Of a stretch of 27,813 nucleotides of DNA, positions 6,965 to 13,801 are shown piece after piece. This stretch comes from JAAYCI01 sp964370445 (lineage in GTDB: Bacteria; Bacillota; Clostridia; Oscillospirales; Ruminococcaceae), in assembly GCA_964370445.1 (NCBI GenBank), contig CAYJJK010000024.1, positions 1 through 27,813 of the forward strand. Reading direction: 5' to 3'. A program made the position numbers and the translations under genes. Each line of letters begins with the position of its first letter. The first letter of the stretch is position 1. The notes under the pieces are model-generated. The model saw nothing but the letters and a program-made list of their open reading frames with translations. It had not been told where the DNA came from and did not search any database.

Positions 6965-8437
6965 TTAGTCGTTATCTTGTGTGATGTCTCCTTGCAAAAC
7001 GCCTTCGGTTTCTAGCATGTTTTTTGCTGCTTCCTCTGCTTTTTGTTCATCAGCATCCTTTGGCATAACCAAATTAAGAACCAGTGCAATCAAGGTGGCA
7101 GCGGCAATGCCATGCCCACCAAACAGGTAGCGCAACCATGTGGGGAAGTGTTCCATTGCACCGGCTGCACCACCGGCTCCTTGTCCAAAACCAATGCCAA
7201 CACCCAAGGCGATGGCAATAATAAGGGTGTTGCGCGGGTTAAAATCTACCTTAGACAATAGGCTGATACCCGTAACAGCAATGGAGGCAAACATACATAG
7301 AACCGCTCCGCCTAATACAGATGGTGGGATATTGGCAAAAAACTGGCCAATAGGGCGGAAGAAGCCGGCAACAATAAGGAAAACGGCACCCGTGGCAATG
7401 GAGAATAAGTTGACAATACGTGTCATACGGATGAGCCCAACATTTTGGCTGAATGAGGTGAGTGCAGAAATGTTGAATAGGGATGCCAAGATGCTGGAAA
7501 AACCATCTGCCAAAACAGTGCCGCGAAGCTCAGTGTCTGTAGGCATACGTCCAAGGCCGCCTTCTGCAACACCGGTTGTATCCCCAATGGTTTCAATGGC
7601 TGTAACCACAAACATAAAGAGCATGGGAATGATGGCATCTAATCGAAACTCAATACCATAACGAAGGGGGATTGGAACAGAAATTAAGCCACCTTCCAGT
7701 AAATTAGTCATTGTGATGCTTAAGGTAAGTGATTCTTGTGGGATAGTAAAATACATAACAATGGCTACTGCATAACCAACTAAAGTGGCAATGAGCAAGG
7801 AGGCCAAGCCAAAAATGCCTTTGCCAAAGATGCGTAGTAAAATCACCACCAATAGCACCACACCGGCCACAAGCAAATTTTGCATTGAACCAAAGTTTGG
7901 GTTGGTTTCGGGACTACCACCTCCGGCAAAATTTTGCACTCCCACTGGGATTAATGTGATGCCAATGGAAAGCACGGTAACACCGGTAACCAATGGAGGA
8001 AAAAAGCGGCGCAGCTTTTTCATAAACGAACCAAGACCAAGCTCAAAAACACCACCCAGTAAAGTGGCTCCCGTTAAAGCAGCCCAGCCACTAGACATAG
8101 CAATGGCACTGTTTACGCCAATGAAGGCACTACTGGTGCCCATCACAATGGGCAAGCCGGAACCAATGGGCCCGAGTTTATACAGTTGAACCAAAGTGGT
8201 AATACCGGCCAAAACCATAGCACATTGAGCCAAATATGCCACGTCTATAGTGCCAGGGTTTGCTGCACTATAGGCCCCACCTACAATGAGCAACGGTGTT
8301 AAGTTGCCCACAAACATCGCCAACACATGTTGCAAACCAAGCGCAATTGCCGTAGGCAAGGGCGGTCGACCCTTTAGTTCATGCACAAGTTTTTTCGCAT
8401 CCTGTTTTACTGCATCGTTCTGTTGCATGTTGTTCAC
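6965..8437 (-). CDS. NCS2-family xanthine/uracil permease
   Basis: The 490-residue integral membrane protein has about 12-14 hydrophobic segments. It carries the nucleobase-transporter signature QNVGLIRMTR (form QNxGxxxxTR) in its second half and the conserved ALGLQHVLAM segment near the N-terminus. Members import xanthine, uric acid or uracil with H+ or Na+; PbuX-like xanthine uptake is the best guess. A charged C-terminal tail of about 35 residues is slightly longer than usual. AAGGAG lies about 8 bases before the ATG; a second in-frame ATG follows 3 codons later. In many Firmicutes such genes have a purine riboswitch, but none was recognised upstream here. Confidence 0.88.
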   Translation of the reverse strand: MNNMQQNDAVKQDAKKLVHELKGRPPLPTAIALGLQHVLAMFVGNLTPLLIVGGAYSAANPGTIDVAYLAQCAMVLAGITTLVQLYKLGPIGSGLPIVMGTSSAFIGVNSAIAMSSGWAALTGATLLGGVFELGLGSFMKKLRRFFPPLVTGVTVLSIGITLIPVGVQNFAGGGSPETNPNFGSMQNLLVAGVVLLVVILLRIFGKGIFGLASLLIATLVGYAVAIVMYFTIPQESLTLSITMTNLLEGGLISVPIPLRYGIEFRLDAIIPMLFMFVVTAIETIGDTTGVAEGGLGRMPTDTELRGTVLADGFSSILASLFNISALTSFSQNVGLIRMTRIVNLFSIATGAVFLIVAGFFRPIGQFFANIPPSVLGGAVLCMFASIAVTGISLLSKVDFNPRNTLIIAIALGVGIGFGQGAGGAAGAMEHFPTWLRYLFGGHGIAAATLIALVLNLVMPKDADEQKAEEAAKNMLETEGVLQGDITQDND

Positions 8438-8523
8438 TCCTTTTCACTGTTCATAAGTTAACACACCAAAATACTTGCCGCAAAAAATAAAGGCAAAACA
8501 CAAAACATATCATTGTGACTGCC

Positions 8524-8553
8524 TATGTACAGGATATCAAAAGGAATTGTCAA
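8524..8553 (-). promoter_or_regulatory. Candidate promoter of the NCS2 permease
   Basis: On the minus strand, a perfect TTGACA (8553-8548) is followed after 18 bases by TACATA (8529-8524), a poor -10 box. It would give a leader of about 80 bases with a small TTGCC/GGCAA hairpin. Confidence 0.35.
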
Positions 8554-8806
8554 AAGCAATAAAATTATTCATTAAAAACAAAAATTTGTATGAATCAATG
8601 ATTTGTTTTATTTTTTTTGTGAAAACACACAAAAGGTGATAACAAATATCAAGTGAAAATGATGGTTTTGAAAATAGAAGCTGCATTATATATCACAGTG
8701 TAAATATTACCATTCTGCACGAAATAATTAAAAAAGATCACGTATTAAAAGATACTTTAAAAATCAATTTATAAAGATGTTTATGAAAATTTACATGAGG
8801 ATAACG
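8554..8806. other. AT-rich spacer between permease and tRNA gene, no gene seen
   Basis: About 250 bases of A/T-rich sequence separate the permease promoter region from the tRNA terminator. No open frame with a ribosome binding site, no purine riboswitch core and no strong stem-loop were found on either strand. Confidence 0.6.
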
Positions 8807-8834
8807 AAAAAACCACCAACATAAGTTGATGGTT
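8807..8834 (-). terminator. Terminator of the tRNA-Ala gene
   Basis: On the minus strand, a 10-bp stem (8834-8825 with 8820-8811, one G-T pair) closes a TTAT loop and runs directly into a T-run. It begins 3 bases after the encoded CCA. Confidence 0.85.
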
Positions 8835-8837
8835 TTC

Positions 8838-8913
8838 TGGTGGAGATGAGGGGGATCGAACCCCTTACCTCTTGACTGCCAGTCAAGCGCTCTCCCAGGT
8901 GAGCTACACCCCC
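8838..8913 (-). tRNA. tRNA-Ala, anticodon GGC
   Basis: The 76-base gene folds into a complete cloverleaf. The acceptor stem GGGGGTG pairs with CATCTCC, the D stem is GCTC/GAGC, and the anticodon stem CTTGA/TCAAG carries loop CTGGCAG, giving anticodon GGC. The T stem AGGGG/CCCCT carries loop TTCGATC. The G3-U70 wobble pair, the main alanine identity element, is present, and the 3' CCA is encoded. It reads GCC and GCU codons. It has its own promoter and terminator and is not part of an rRNA cluster. Confidence 0.96.
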
Positions 8914-8953
8914 AAGGTATTACATGCACCGAACGTATCTCTAGCGCACAACT

Positions 8954-8982
8954 ATCTTATCAAATTGCCCATTAATTGTCAA
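8954..8982 (-). promoter_or_regulatory. Promoter of the tRNA-Ala gene
   Basis: On the minus strand, TTGACA (8982-8977) and TAAGAT (8959-8954) are separated by 17 bases. The expected start lies about 40 bases before the mature tRNA 5' end. Confidence 0.75.
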
Positions 8983-9420
8983 GTTATTTTTGGCTTATTT
9001 TTTTTAAAACTTTTTTCACCTTTTATTTCATACCTCTAAAGAGCATCAACACAAGTTGAAACATGATGAATTTAAGCCGTTTTATTTTAACAAGGCAAAA
9101 AATAACCCAAACTAGACGATTGAACATCCAGTGTAGACACCATTTAAATTGCCAAAATTATTTGTATGTTGCTAGACCAACCTACAACAACATCTTTAAA
9201 AGGTCAACATCTCAAAACCACATTAAGTTTGATGTTCCTTAGAATGTCCAGCTCAAATGAAGATCCCTGTTTATTTTAAATTTAGAAAACATACAAATGG
9301 AATCGTAATTTTGGGGTGATTCAAACTTGAAAGATCTGTTTGGAAAAAGGGGTCATCTTAATCCTATTTAGGGAAATGCTGTAGTCTAATAAGCAAAAAG
9401 AACCGTGTATTTTCTTTTAC
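8983..9420. other. 440-bp AT-rich spacer with no recognisable gene
   Basis: No frame with a ribosome binding site, no tRNA-like fold and no strong terminator were seen. A 59-codon frame from 9063 lacks a ribosome binding site and gives an unremarkable basic peptide. Short repeats such as two CAACATCT copies near 9190-9212 are not clearly meaningful. It may be a decayed gene or a home for an unrecognised small RNA. Confidence 0.5.
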
Positions 9421-9424
9421 GCTG

Positions 9425-9433
9425 TGTTATACT
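9425..9433 (+). promoter_or_regulatory. Extended -10 promoter candidate for deoB
   Basis: TGT followed by TATACT (9428-9433) forms an extended -10 element. No good -35 box is found 16-18 bases upstream. It lies about 80 bases before the chosen deoB start. Confidence 0.45.
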
Positions 9434-9514
9434 GGTGAAAACAAAATCGGTTTTGCAGTGCACAGGGTTGTTGATAAGATAAAGCATTGCCAAAACTTGA
9501 AATGGGGTGACGTT

Positions 9515-10684
9515 TTGGCAAAACGTGTGTTTCTTATTGTACTAGATAGCTTTGGCATTGGTGGTGCCCACGATGCAGCCGATTATGGAGATGAAGGAAG
9601 CAATACACTTGCTGCGGTCATGCAAAGTGAGGAATTTTGCGTGCAAAACCTTGAAAAACTTGGGCTTTTTAACATCCAAGGGGTTAAACATGGTGTTACA
9701 TCGTTGCCCATACAGGGCGCTTTTGGGCGCCTTGTAGAGAAAAGCAAGGGAAAGGATACTACCATTGGCCATTGGGAGCTAGCTGGGGTGGTGAGCGAAA
9801 CACCATTGCCCATGTTTCCCAATGGATTTCCGAGTGACTTATTGCAAAAAGTGCAAGAGGTGATTGGCTGTAAAGTGCTTTGTGGCTTGCCATACTCCGG
9901 AACAGAGCTATTGCGTGACTATGGTGAAGAGCATTTAAAAACAGGCTACCCAATTGTTTATACAAGCGCCGACAGTGTGTTTCAAATTGCAGCACATGAA
10001 GACGTGATTTCCGTAGAAAAGTTGTATCAAATGTGTGAGCTGGCAAGGGAAGTGCTCAAAGGAGATTGGGGTGTGGGACGTGTGATCGCCCGTCCTTTTT
10101 TAGGTGACAATACCTCTACATTTAAAAGAACAGCTCGTCGACATGATTACTCCCTAAAACCTCCCAAAACAACTGCATTAGATGTATTGAAAGAGAATGG
10201 GCTGGATGTGATTGCAGTGGGAAAAATTTTTGATATTTTTGCAGGCTGTGGTGTAAGTAAAAGCATCAAAACGGATGGCAATGAAATGGGAATGAAAGAG
10301 ACCCTAAGGCTTGCAAAAGAACCGTTTGAGGGCTTGTGTTTTGTAAACTTAGTTGATTTTGATATGTTGTATGGTCACCGAAATGATGTTTTAGGCTATG
10401 CCCGTGCAGTGAGCTGCTTTGATGCATGGCTGCCACAATTTTTATCATTGCTGCAAGAGGACGATTTGCTGATGATTACAGCAGATCATGGATGTGACCC
10501 CTCTACATCTTCCACAGACCATAGCCGCGAAAATGTGCCTTTGCTTATAGCGAGCCCCAAAATAAAAACCGCTATAGATTTAGGGATACAACAGGGTTTT
10601 GGCTGTGTGGGTTCTACGGTGTTAGACTACTTTGGTTTACCGTGCACTTTGGATGGAAAAAGCATGCTTTCAATATTGCGATAG
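9515..10684 (+). CDS. deoB: Phosphopentomutase
   Basis: The enzyme interconverts ribose-1-phosphate or deoxyribose-1-phosphate with the 5-phosphate in nucleoside catabolism and salvage. It belongs to the alkaline-phosphatase-like superfamily with two Mn ions. The N-terminal metal motif VLDSFGIG (Asp11), the phospho-threonine region GKDTTIGHWE, the cap segment DNTSTFKRTARRHDYS and the C-terminal ADHGCDPSTSSTDHSRE metal cluster are all present. The start is taken as TTG 9515, with GGGGTGA at 9504-9510. This gives 389 residues beginning LAKRVFLIVLDS, matching the family's usual MKRVFLIVLDS start and length. An in-frame GTG at 9458 would add 19 unconserved residues and has no good ribosome binding site. 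It is monocistronic. Confidence 0.93.
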   Translation: MAKRVFLIVLDSFGIGGAHDAADYGDEGSNTLAAVMQSEEFCVQNLEKLGLFNIQGVKHGVTSLPIQGAFGRLVEKSKGKDTTIGHWELAGVVSETPLPMFPNGFPSDLLQKVQEVIGCKVLCGLPYSGTELLRDYGEEHLKTGYPIVYTSADSVFQIAAHEDVISVEKLYQMCELAREVLKGDWGVGRVIARPFLGDNTSTFKRTARRHDYSLKPPKTTALDVLKENGLDVIAVGKIFDIFAGCGVSKSIKTDGNEMGMKETLRLAKEPFEGLCFVNLVDFDMLYGHRNDVLGYARAVSCFDAWLPQFLSLLQEDDLLMITADHGCDPSTSSTDHSRENVPLLIASPKIKTAIDLGIQQGFGCVGSTVLDYFGLPCTLDGKSMLSILR

Positions 10685-10690
10685 GTATTT

Positions 10691-10716
10691 AAAAAATTGC
10701 TGCTTTAAAAAGCAGC
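10691..10716 (-). terminator. Terminator of the YigZ-family gene
   Basis: On the minus strand, a GCTGCTT/AAGCAGC stem overlaps the stop codon and is followed by AATTTTTT. It also separates the gene from convergent deoB. Confidence 0.7.
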
Positions 10717-11325
10717 ATGGAACGGTTCGCTTACTTGTGTTTGTAAGTTTCCGCGTGAAATTTCCCGCAGTTGTTCTAAAAGAGGTATTTCTTCGCCCTT
10801 AGGCAAAATGACTTCCATTTGTATGTTTTCTAAAAAAAGAGGCTCTTCCATTTGTGCCCCTGCCTGCAAAAACAATCGATTTATTTGCTCATAAAGTGAA
10901 TAGGGGAGCGAGAGTGTTAAACGAACACAAAGGCGCATGTGAACCGGCTTTGCAGCCTCTAGGGTTGCTTTGGCACAGTGCGTATAAGCTCTTACCAGCC
11001 CACCGGTGCCCAGTAAAGTGCCGCCAAAATACCGTGTTACTACAAGGATAATGTCTGTCATCTCAGCGCCTTGCAAAACAGATAAAATGGGGAGCCCGGC
11101 TGTTTTGGCCGGTTCACCATCGTCTGAATAGCGTTGCCGCCCTTCATGTCGCAAACGATAGGCATAAACATTATGGCTTGCTGTGCGATGTCTTGCCTGT
11201 ACAGTATGCAAAACATCCAATGCATCCTCTTCGGTGCACGCTGGGGCAACAAAACCAATAAATTCACTTTTCTTTTCTGTTAATGAGGCGGTAGCAGCTG
11301 CATTGATGCTGGTATAATCCTCCAT
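10705..11325 (-). CDS. YigZ/IMPACT family protein (UPF0029)
   Basis: The 206-residue protein carries the IMPACT-family core with the signature YSDDGEPAKTAGLPIL and the following VVTRYFGGTLLGTGGLVRAY (about 60-120). The C-terminal part is a ferredoxin-like alpha/beta domain of the kind called DUF1949. The family is broadly conserved in bacteria. Eukaryotic IMPACT regulates translation through Gcn1, but the bacterial role is not established. AAAGGAG lies 8 bases before the ATG. The gene is read just downstream of rpmE, but a terminator between them suggests separate units. Confidence 0.9.
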   Translation of the reverse strand: MEDYTSINAAATASLTEKKSEFIGFVAPACTEEDALDVLHTVQARHRTASHNVYAYRLRHEGRQRYSDDGEPAKTAGLPILSVLQGAEMTDIILVVTRYFGGTLLGTGGLVRAYTHCAKATLEAAKPVHMRLCVRLTLSLPYSLYEQINRLFLQAGAQMEEPLFLENIQMEVILPKGEEIPLLEQLREISRGNLQTQVSEPFHAAF

Positions 11326-11362
11326 CTGCTGCGCTCCTTTCTGTTTTGGCTATAAAATACAG

Positions 11363-11389
11363 AAAACCGGTAGCCAAAGGCTACCGGTT
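11363..11389 (-). terminator. Terminator of rpmE
   Basis: On the minus strand, an 11-bp GC-rich stem (11389-11379 with 11375-11365) with a 3-base loop is followed by a T-rich stretch. It lies about 20 bases after the rpmE stop. Confidence 0.85.
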
Positions 11390-11410
11390 AACACGTAATT
11401 ATAAAAAGTG

Positions 11411-11626
11411 CTATTTTCCGGCAGTTTCCGAAAGGTTGAAACGTTTTTTGAAACGATCAACACGTCCGCCGGTATCCACCAATTTTTGTTTTCCTGTGTA
11501 GAAAGGATGGCATTTATTGCAAACCTCTACATGGATGCTGTCGGTGGTGGAGCAGGTTTCAAAACTGTTACCACAGGCGCAAGAAACCGTGCATGTGTCG
11601 TACTTAGGATGGATTCCTTCTTTCAT
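11411..11626 (-). CDS. rpmE: 50S ribosomal protein L31 (zinc-binding form)
   Basis: The 71-residue protein starts MKEGIHPKY, the standard L31 N-terminus. It carries the cysteine set CAC...CNKCHPFYTG, marking the zinc-containing C+ paralogue rather than the zinc-free form induced in zinc starvation. L31 bridges the two ribosomal subunits. A longer in-frame start would add 12 residues, but GAGGTGA lies about 6 bases before ATG 11626 and the family begins there. The roughly 95-base leader contains small hairpins. Confidence 0.94.
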   Translation of the reverse strand: MKEGIHPKYDTCTVSCACGNSFETCSTTDSIHVEVCNKCHPFYTGKQKLVDTGGRVDRFKKRFNLSETAGK

Positions 11627-11720
11627 TTCATTCACCTCACTGATGGCCGTATTCTCCGCCATTTATCGAGCGTAAGAGAAAACGGGGTTCAAAATAGGCA
11701 TTAATCAACCTACTTTTACG
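11627..11720 (-). other. Leader of rpmE with possible autoregulatory hairpins
   Basis: Read on the minus strand, the leader has a hairpin AAAA(G)TAGG/CCTATTTT and an ATGGC/GCCAT hairpin just before the ribosome binding site. Ribosomal protein leaders, including L31 leaders, are a known class, but no specific consensus could be matched here. Confidence 0.35.
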
Positions 11721-11729
11721 TACTTATTT

Positions 11730-11759
11730 ACTATAACATAACACCTGTGTAAAAAGCAA
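11730..11759 (-). promoter_or_regulatory. Candidate promoter of rpmE
   Basis: On the minus strand, TTGCTT (11759-11754) and TATAGT (11735-11730) are 18 bases apart. Confidence 0.5.
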
Positions 11760-11835
11760 GTAATATTTTCAAAAAAAAACAAAATAAATCCATTCGTTTT
11801 GTGTGTAATTTTCTTAAATGTTTCACATTTTATCA

Positions 11836-11864
11836 TTGCAATCAGGCTAATTTTGTGCTATAAT
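11836..11864 (+). promoter_or_regulatory. Promoter of the YjfB-like gene
   Basis: TTGCAA (11836-11841), a 17-base spacer and a perfect TATAAT (11859-11864) with an extended TGC triplet form a strong vegetative-type promoter. It is not of the flagellar sigma-28 type. Confidence 0.75.
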
Positions 11865-11908
11865 TTAAGCAATTATAGAAATGCTTATTTGAGAGGAGGC
11901 ATTAAATT

Positions 11909-12079
11909 ATGGATATAGCCGCTATGTCTATGGCATATTCGCAAGCGCAGGTAATGCAGCAGGTTTCTTTGGCTGTAACCGATAAAGCCATGGATATTAC
12001 CGAAACGCAGATGCAAGGTCTTATAGAGATGTTGCCGGCAACGCCTGCTTTTGGTCAGCTTATGGATATACGCGCCTAA
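11909..12079 (+). CDS. YjfB-like putative motility protein
   Basis: A 56-residue protein begins MDIAAMSMAYSQAQV and ends near FGQLMDIRA. This matches the YjfB family of small putative motility proteins in Firmicutes, often found in flagellated species. The peptide is helical and methionine-rich, without a signal peptide or membrane segment. AGGAGG (11894-11899) lies 9 bases before the ATG. It is a single-gene unit with its own promoter and terminator, and no flagellar gene is nearby. The biochemical role is unknown. Confidence 0.8.
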   Translation: MDIAAMSMAYSQAQVMQQVSLAVTDKAMDITETQMQGLIEMLPATPAFGQLMDIRA

Positions 12080-12093
12080 ACTGCGCCGAATTT

Positions 12094-12118
12094 AGCCGCC
12101 ATTTTGGCGGCTTTTTTA
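12094..12118 (+). terminator. Terminator of the YjfB-like gene
   Basis: A 7-bp stem AGCCGCC/GGCGGCT with a 5-base loop is followed by six T residues. Confidence 0.92.
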
Positions 12119-12227
12119 TATTGTGCCAAACGATGATTACCATGTTGCGTTTGTAAGTGATTTTGGCCGTTTTCGAATACATAGTTTCGCATTGTTTTTA
12201 TTTATATGTTTAAAAATAGAAAAAACA

Positions 12228-12256
12228 TTGCGCAACCCCGGTTTTTTTGCTATGAT
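12228..12256 (+). promoter_or_regulatory. Candidate promoter of the surface-protein gene
   Basis: TTGCGC (12228-12233) and TATGAT (12251-12256) are 17 bases apart, with an extended TGC triplet before the -10 box. Confidence 0.5.
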
Positions 12257-12325
12257 AAAGTGAATTTGTTTCATGTGATTGCAGTTAGAATGTCAAGTTT
12301 TTCACTATGATATGGAGGATGTCTT

Positions 12326-13756
12326 TTGCATACCACTATAAAGCTGAAACCGCGCTTTTATATCGCTGTGGTTTTTTTTACACTTTTATTTTTATGGATA
12401 CAGCCCAGCCTTTCGGTAAAAGCGAATATACAATCTGTTCGTGTGGATACCGGTGCCACTTTAGAAAGTGCTATAGCCGGGATACAAGCGCAAGATGAGG
12501 ATTTTGAACCGGATAAAATTACACGCCTTGCTATTTCAGGCAATGGTGAATTAACACCGGAAGATGGTCTTTTTATACGCGAACATTTACCAGAAGCCCA
12601 CACCTTGGATCTGCGTGAATTTACGGGAACATGCGCCCCAGCAACCTTTCGTGGTTGTAGTTCATTAAACAGTGTGTTGCTGCCAGAGCATTTTGTAATG
12701 AGCCAAGAGTTATTTTACGGTTGCACCATGCTGGATGAACTGTTGTTACCTGTTCATTATCAAATTAGCAAAGATAGTTTGGCATACTGTGCCTTGGACT
12801 TTTCTGAAGAATATCCAAGTTTATTAAATGATGGAAATGTACTCAGCTTTGCAGCACATCAACGTCCTAAAGTTTATTTCACTATGCCAGACGGAAATCA
12901 TGGCAGTGTTATGGTAGGGGAGGTTTTTCGAACACCATATGAGCTTGAAACACGTGACGGCACCTCGTATCAATCCCTTGTGCAAGAAAGCCCAGACTGG
13001 CTTTTAATGCGTGCTGAAGATATAGAAGTGCACACCAGCATCTACTACAATGATGTTTTGGTGAATGCCGTGGATACCAGCCAAGAGGGAGAGTACAAAA
13101 TCATCTATACATTGCCCTATGGCACCAATGCCAATGTGCACACTCAAACATATTACCTTACAATATTGCCCGAGGCTTTGTCTCTTAGCACATTAGTTGA
13201 ACAGGCCAATGATTTGGAAGAGGAACATTATACCGAAGAAAGCTGGCATATCTTGCAGCAAGCTTTAGAGGCGGCTCCTGAGGATAGTGGACAAAACTTA
13301 TCGAACACACGGCAAACTCTTTTGGCAAGCAACTTGGCCGAAGCCATGGCACAGCTAGAGCTTAGGCTGATGGGTGCGCAAGGGGACGAGATTTATGTGG
13401 GGCAGACCTTTTCATTGAACCCCGCAGACGGTGGTAGTGTAAACCTTGAAAACTTAACATTTGATGACAGCTATTTTTCTGCCACAATAGAAAATAATGA
13501 TGTTGTGTTTACAGCATTGAAAGCGGGCCAGTCAGAGATTGTATATGCTTCACCCGGCGGGCAACAAGGCACAATTGCACTGACCATTCTTGAGGGAACC
13601 CCTGCACAAAGTACTTCTTCTGCAGAAACACATCCGGCAGAAGGGGAAGAGCACGAAGAATATCCGGCTTGGTTATGGTCTACCGTATTGGCTTTGTTAT
13701 TGTTCACTGTATTTATTTTGGCTATAGTTTGGTACCATCAAAAGAAATTGTCCTAA
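12326..13756 (+). CDS. Membrane-anchored surface protein with LRR-like, Ig-like and FIVAR-like regions
   Basis: The 476-residue protein has an N-terminal hydrophobic signal or anchor (about 10-32). It is followed by leucine-rich-repeat-like segments of the BspA type (about 60-160, for example ISGNGELTPEDGLFIREHLP and FRGCSSLNSVLLP). Next come an Ig-like region (about 225-285), a helical FIVAR-like stretch (LVEQANDLEEEHYTEESWHIL, about 288-350) and a second Ig-like region (about 360-425). A Ser/Glu-rich linker and a C-terminal membrane helix (about 445-468) end in KKLS. There is no LPxTG sorting signal, so anchoring is by the membrane helix. The start is TTG 12326, set by GGAGG at 12314-12318. 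An overlapping ATG at 12307 opens a different short frame. Adhesion or wall association is inferred. Confidence 0.75.
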   Translation: MHTTIKLKPRFYIAVVFFTLLFLWIQPSLSVKANIQSVRVDTGATLESAIAGIQAQDEDFEPDKITRLAISGNGELTPEDGLFIREHLPEAHTLDLREFTGTCAPATFRGCSSLNSVLLPEHFVMSQELFYGCTMLDELLLPVHYQISKDSLAYCALDFSEEYPSLLNDGNVLSFAAHQRPKVYFTMPDGNHGSVMVGEVFRTPYELETRDGTSYQSLVQESPDWLLMRAEDIEVHTSIYYNDVLVNAVDTSQEGEYKIIYTLPYGTNANVHTQTYYLTILPEALSLSTLVEQANDLEEEHYTEESWHILQQALEAAPEDSGQNLSNTRQTLLASNLAEAMAQLELRLMGAQGDEIYVGQTFSLNPADGGSVNLENLTFDDSYFSATIENNDVVFTALKAGQSEIVYASPGGQQGTIALTILEGTPAQSTSSAETHPAEGEEHEEYPAWLWSTVLALLLFTVFILAIVWYHQKKLS

Positions 13757-13801
13757 AACAAAGAATTTTAATAAAATGTTTAAATAGATGGAGGACACAA
13801 A

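Noticed and set aside
7140..7661. Long open frames on the plus strand inside the NCS2 permease gene
   Set aside because: Antisense shadows of a clearly recognised transporter, rich in Pro/Lys/Thr and without ribosome binding sites.
8438..8760. Purine riboswitch upstream of the NCS2 permease
   Set aside because: Sought on the minus strand because it is common there, but the conserved core of the guanine/xanthine aptamers could not be found.
9063..9242. 59-codon open frame in the tRNA-deoB spacer
   Set aside because: No ribosome binding site, basic low-quality peptide composition and no recognisable motif.
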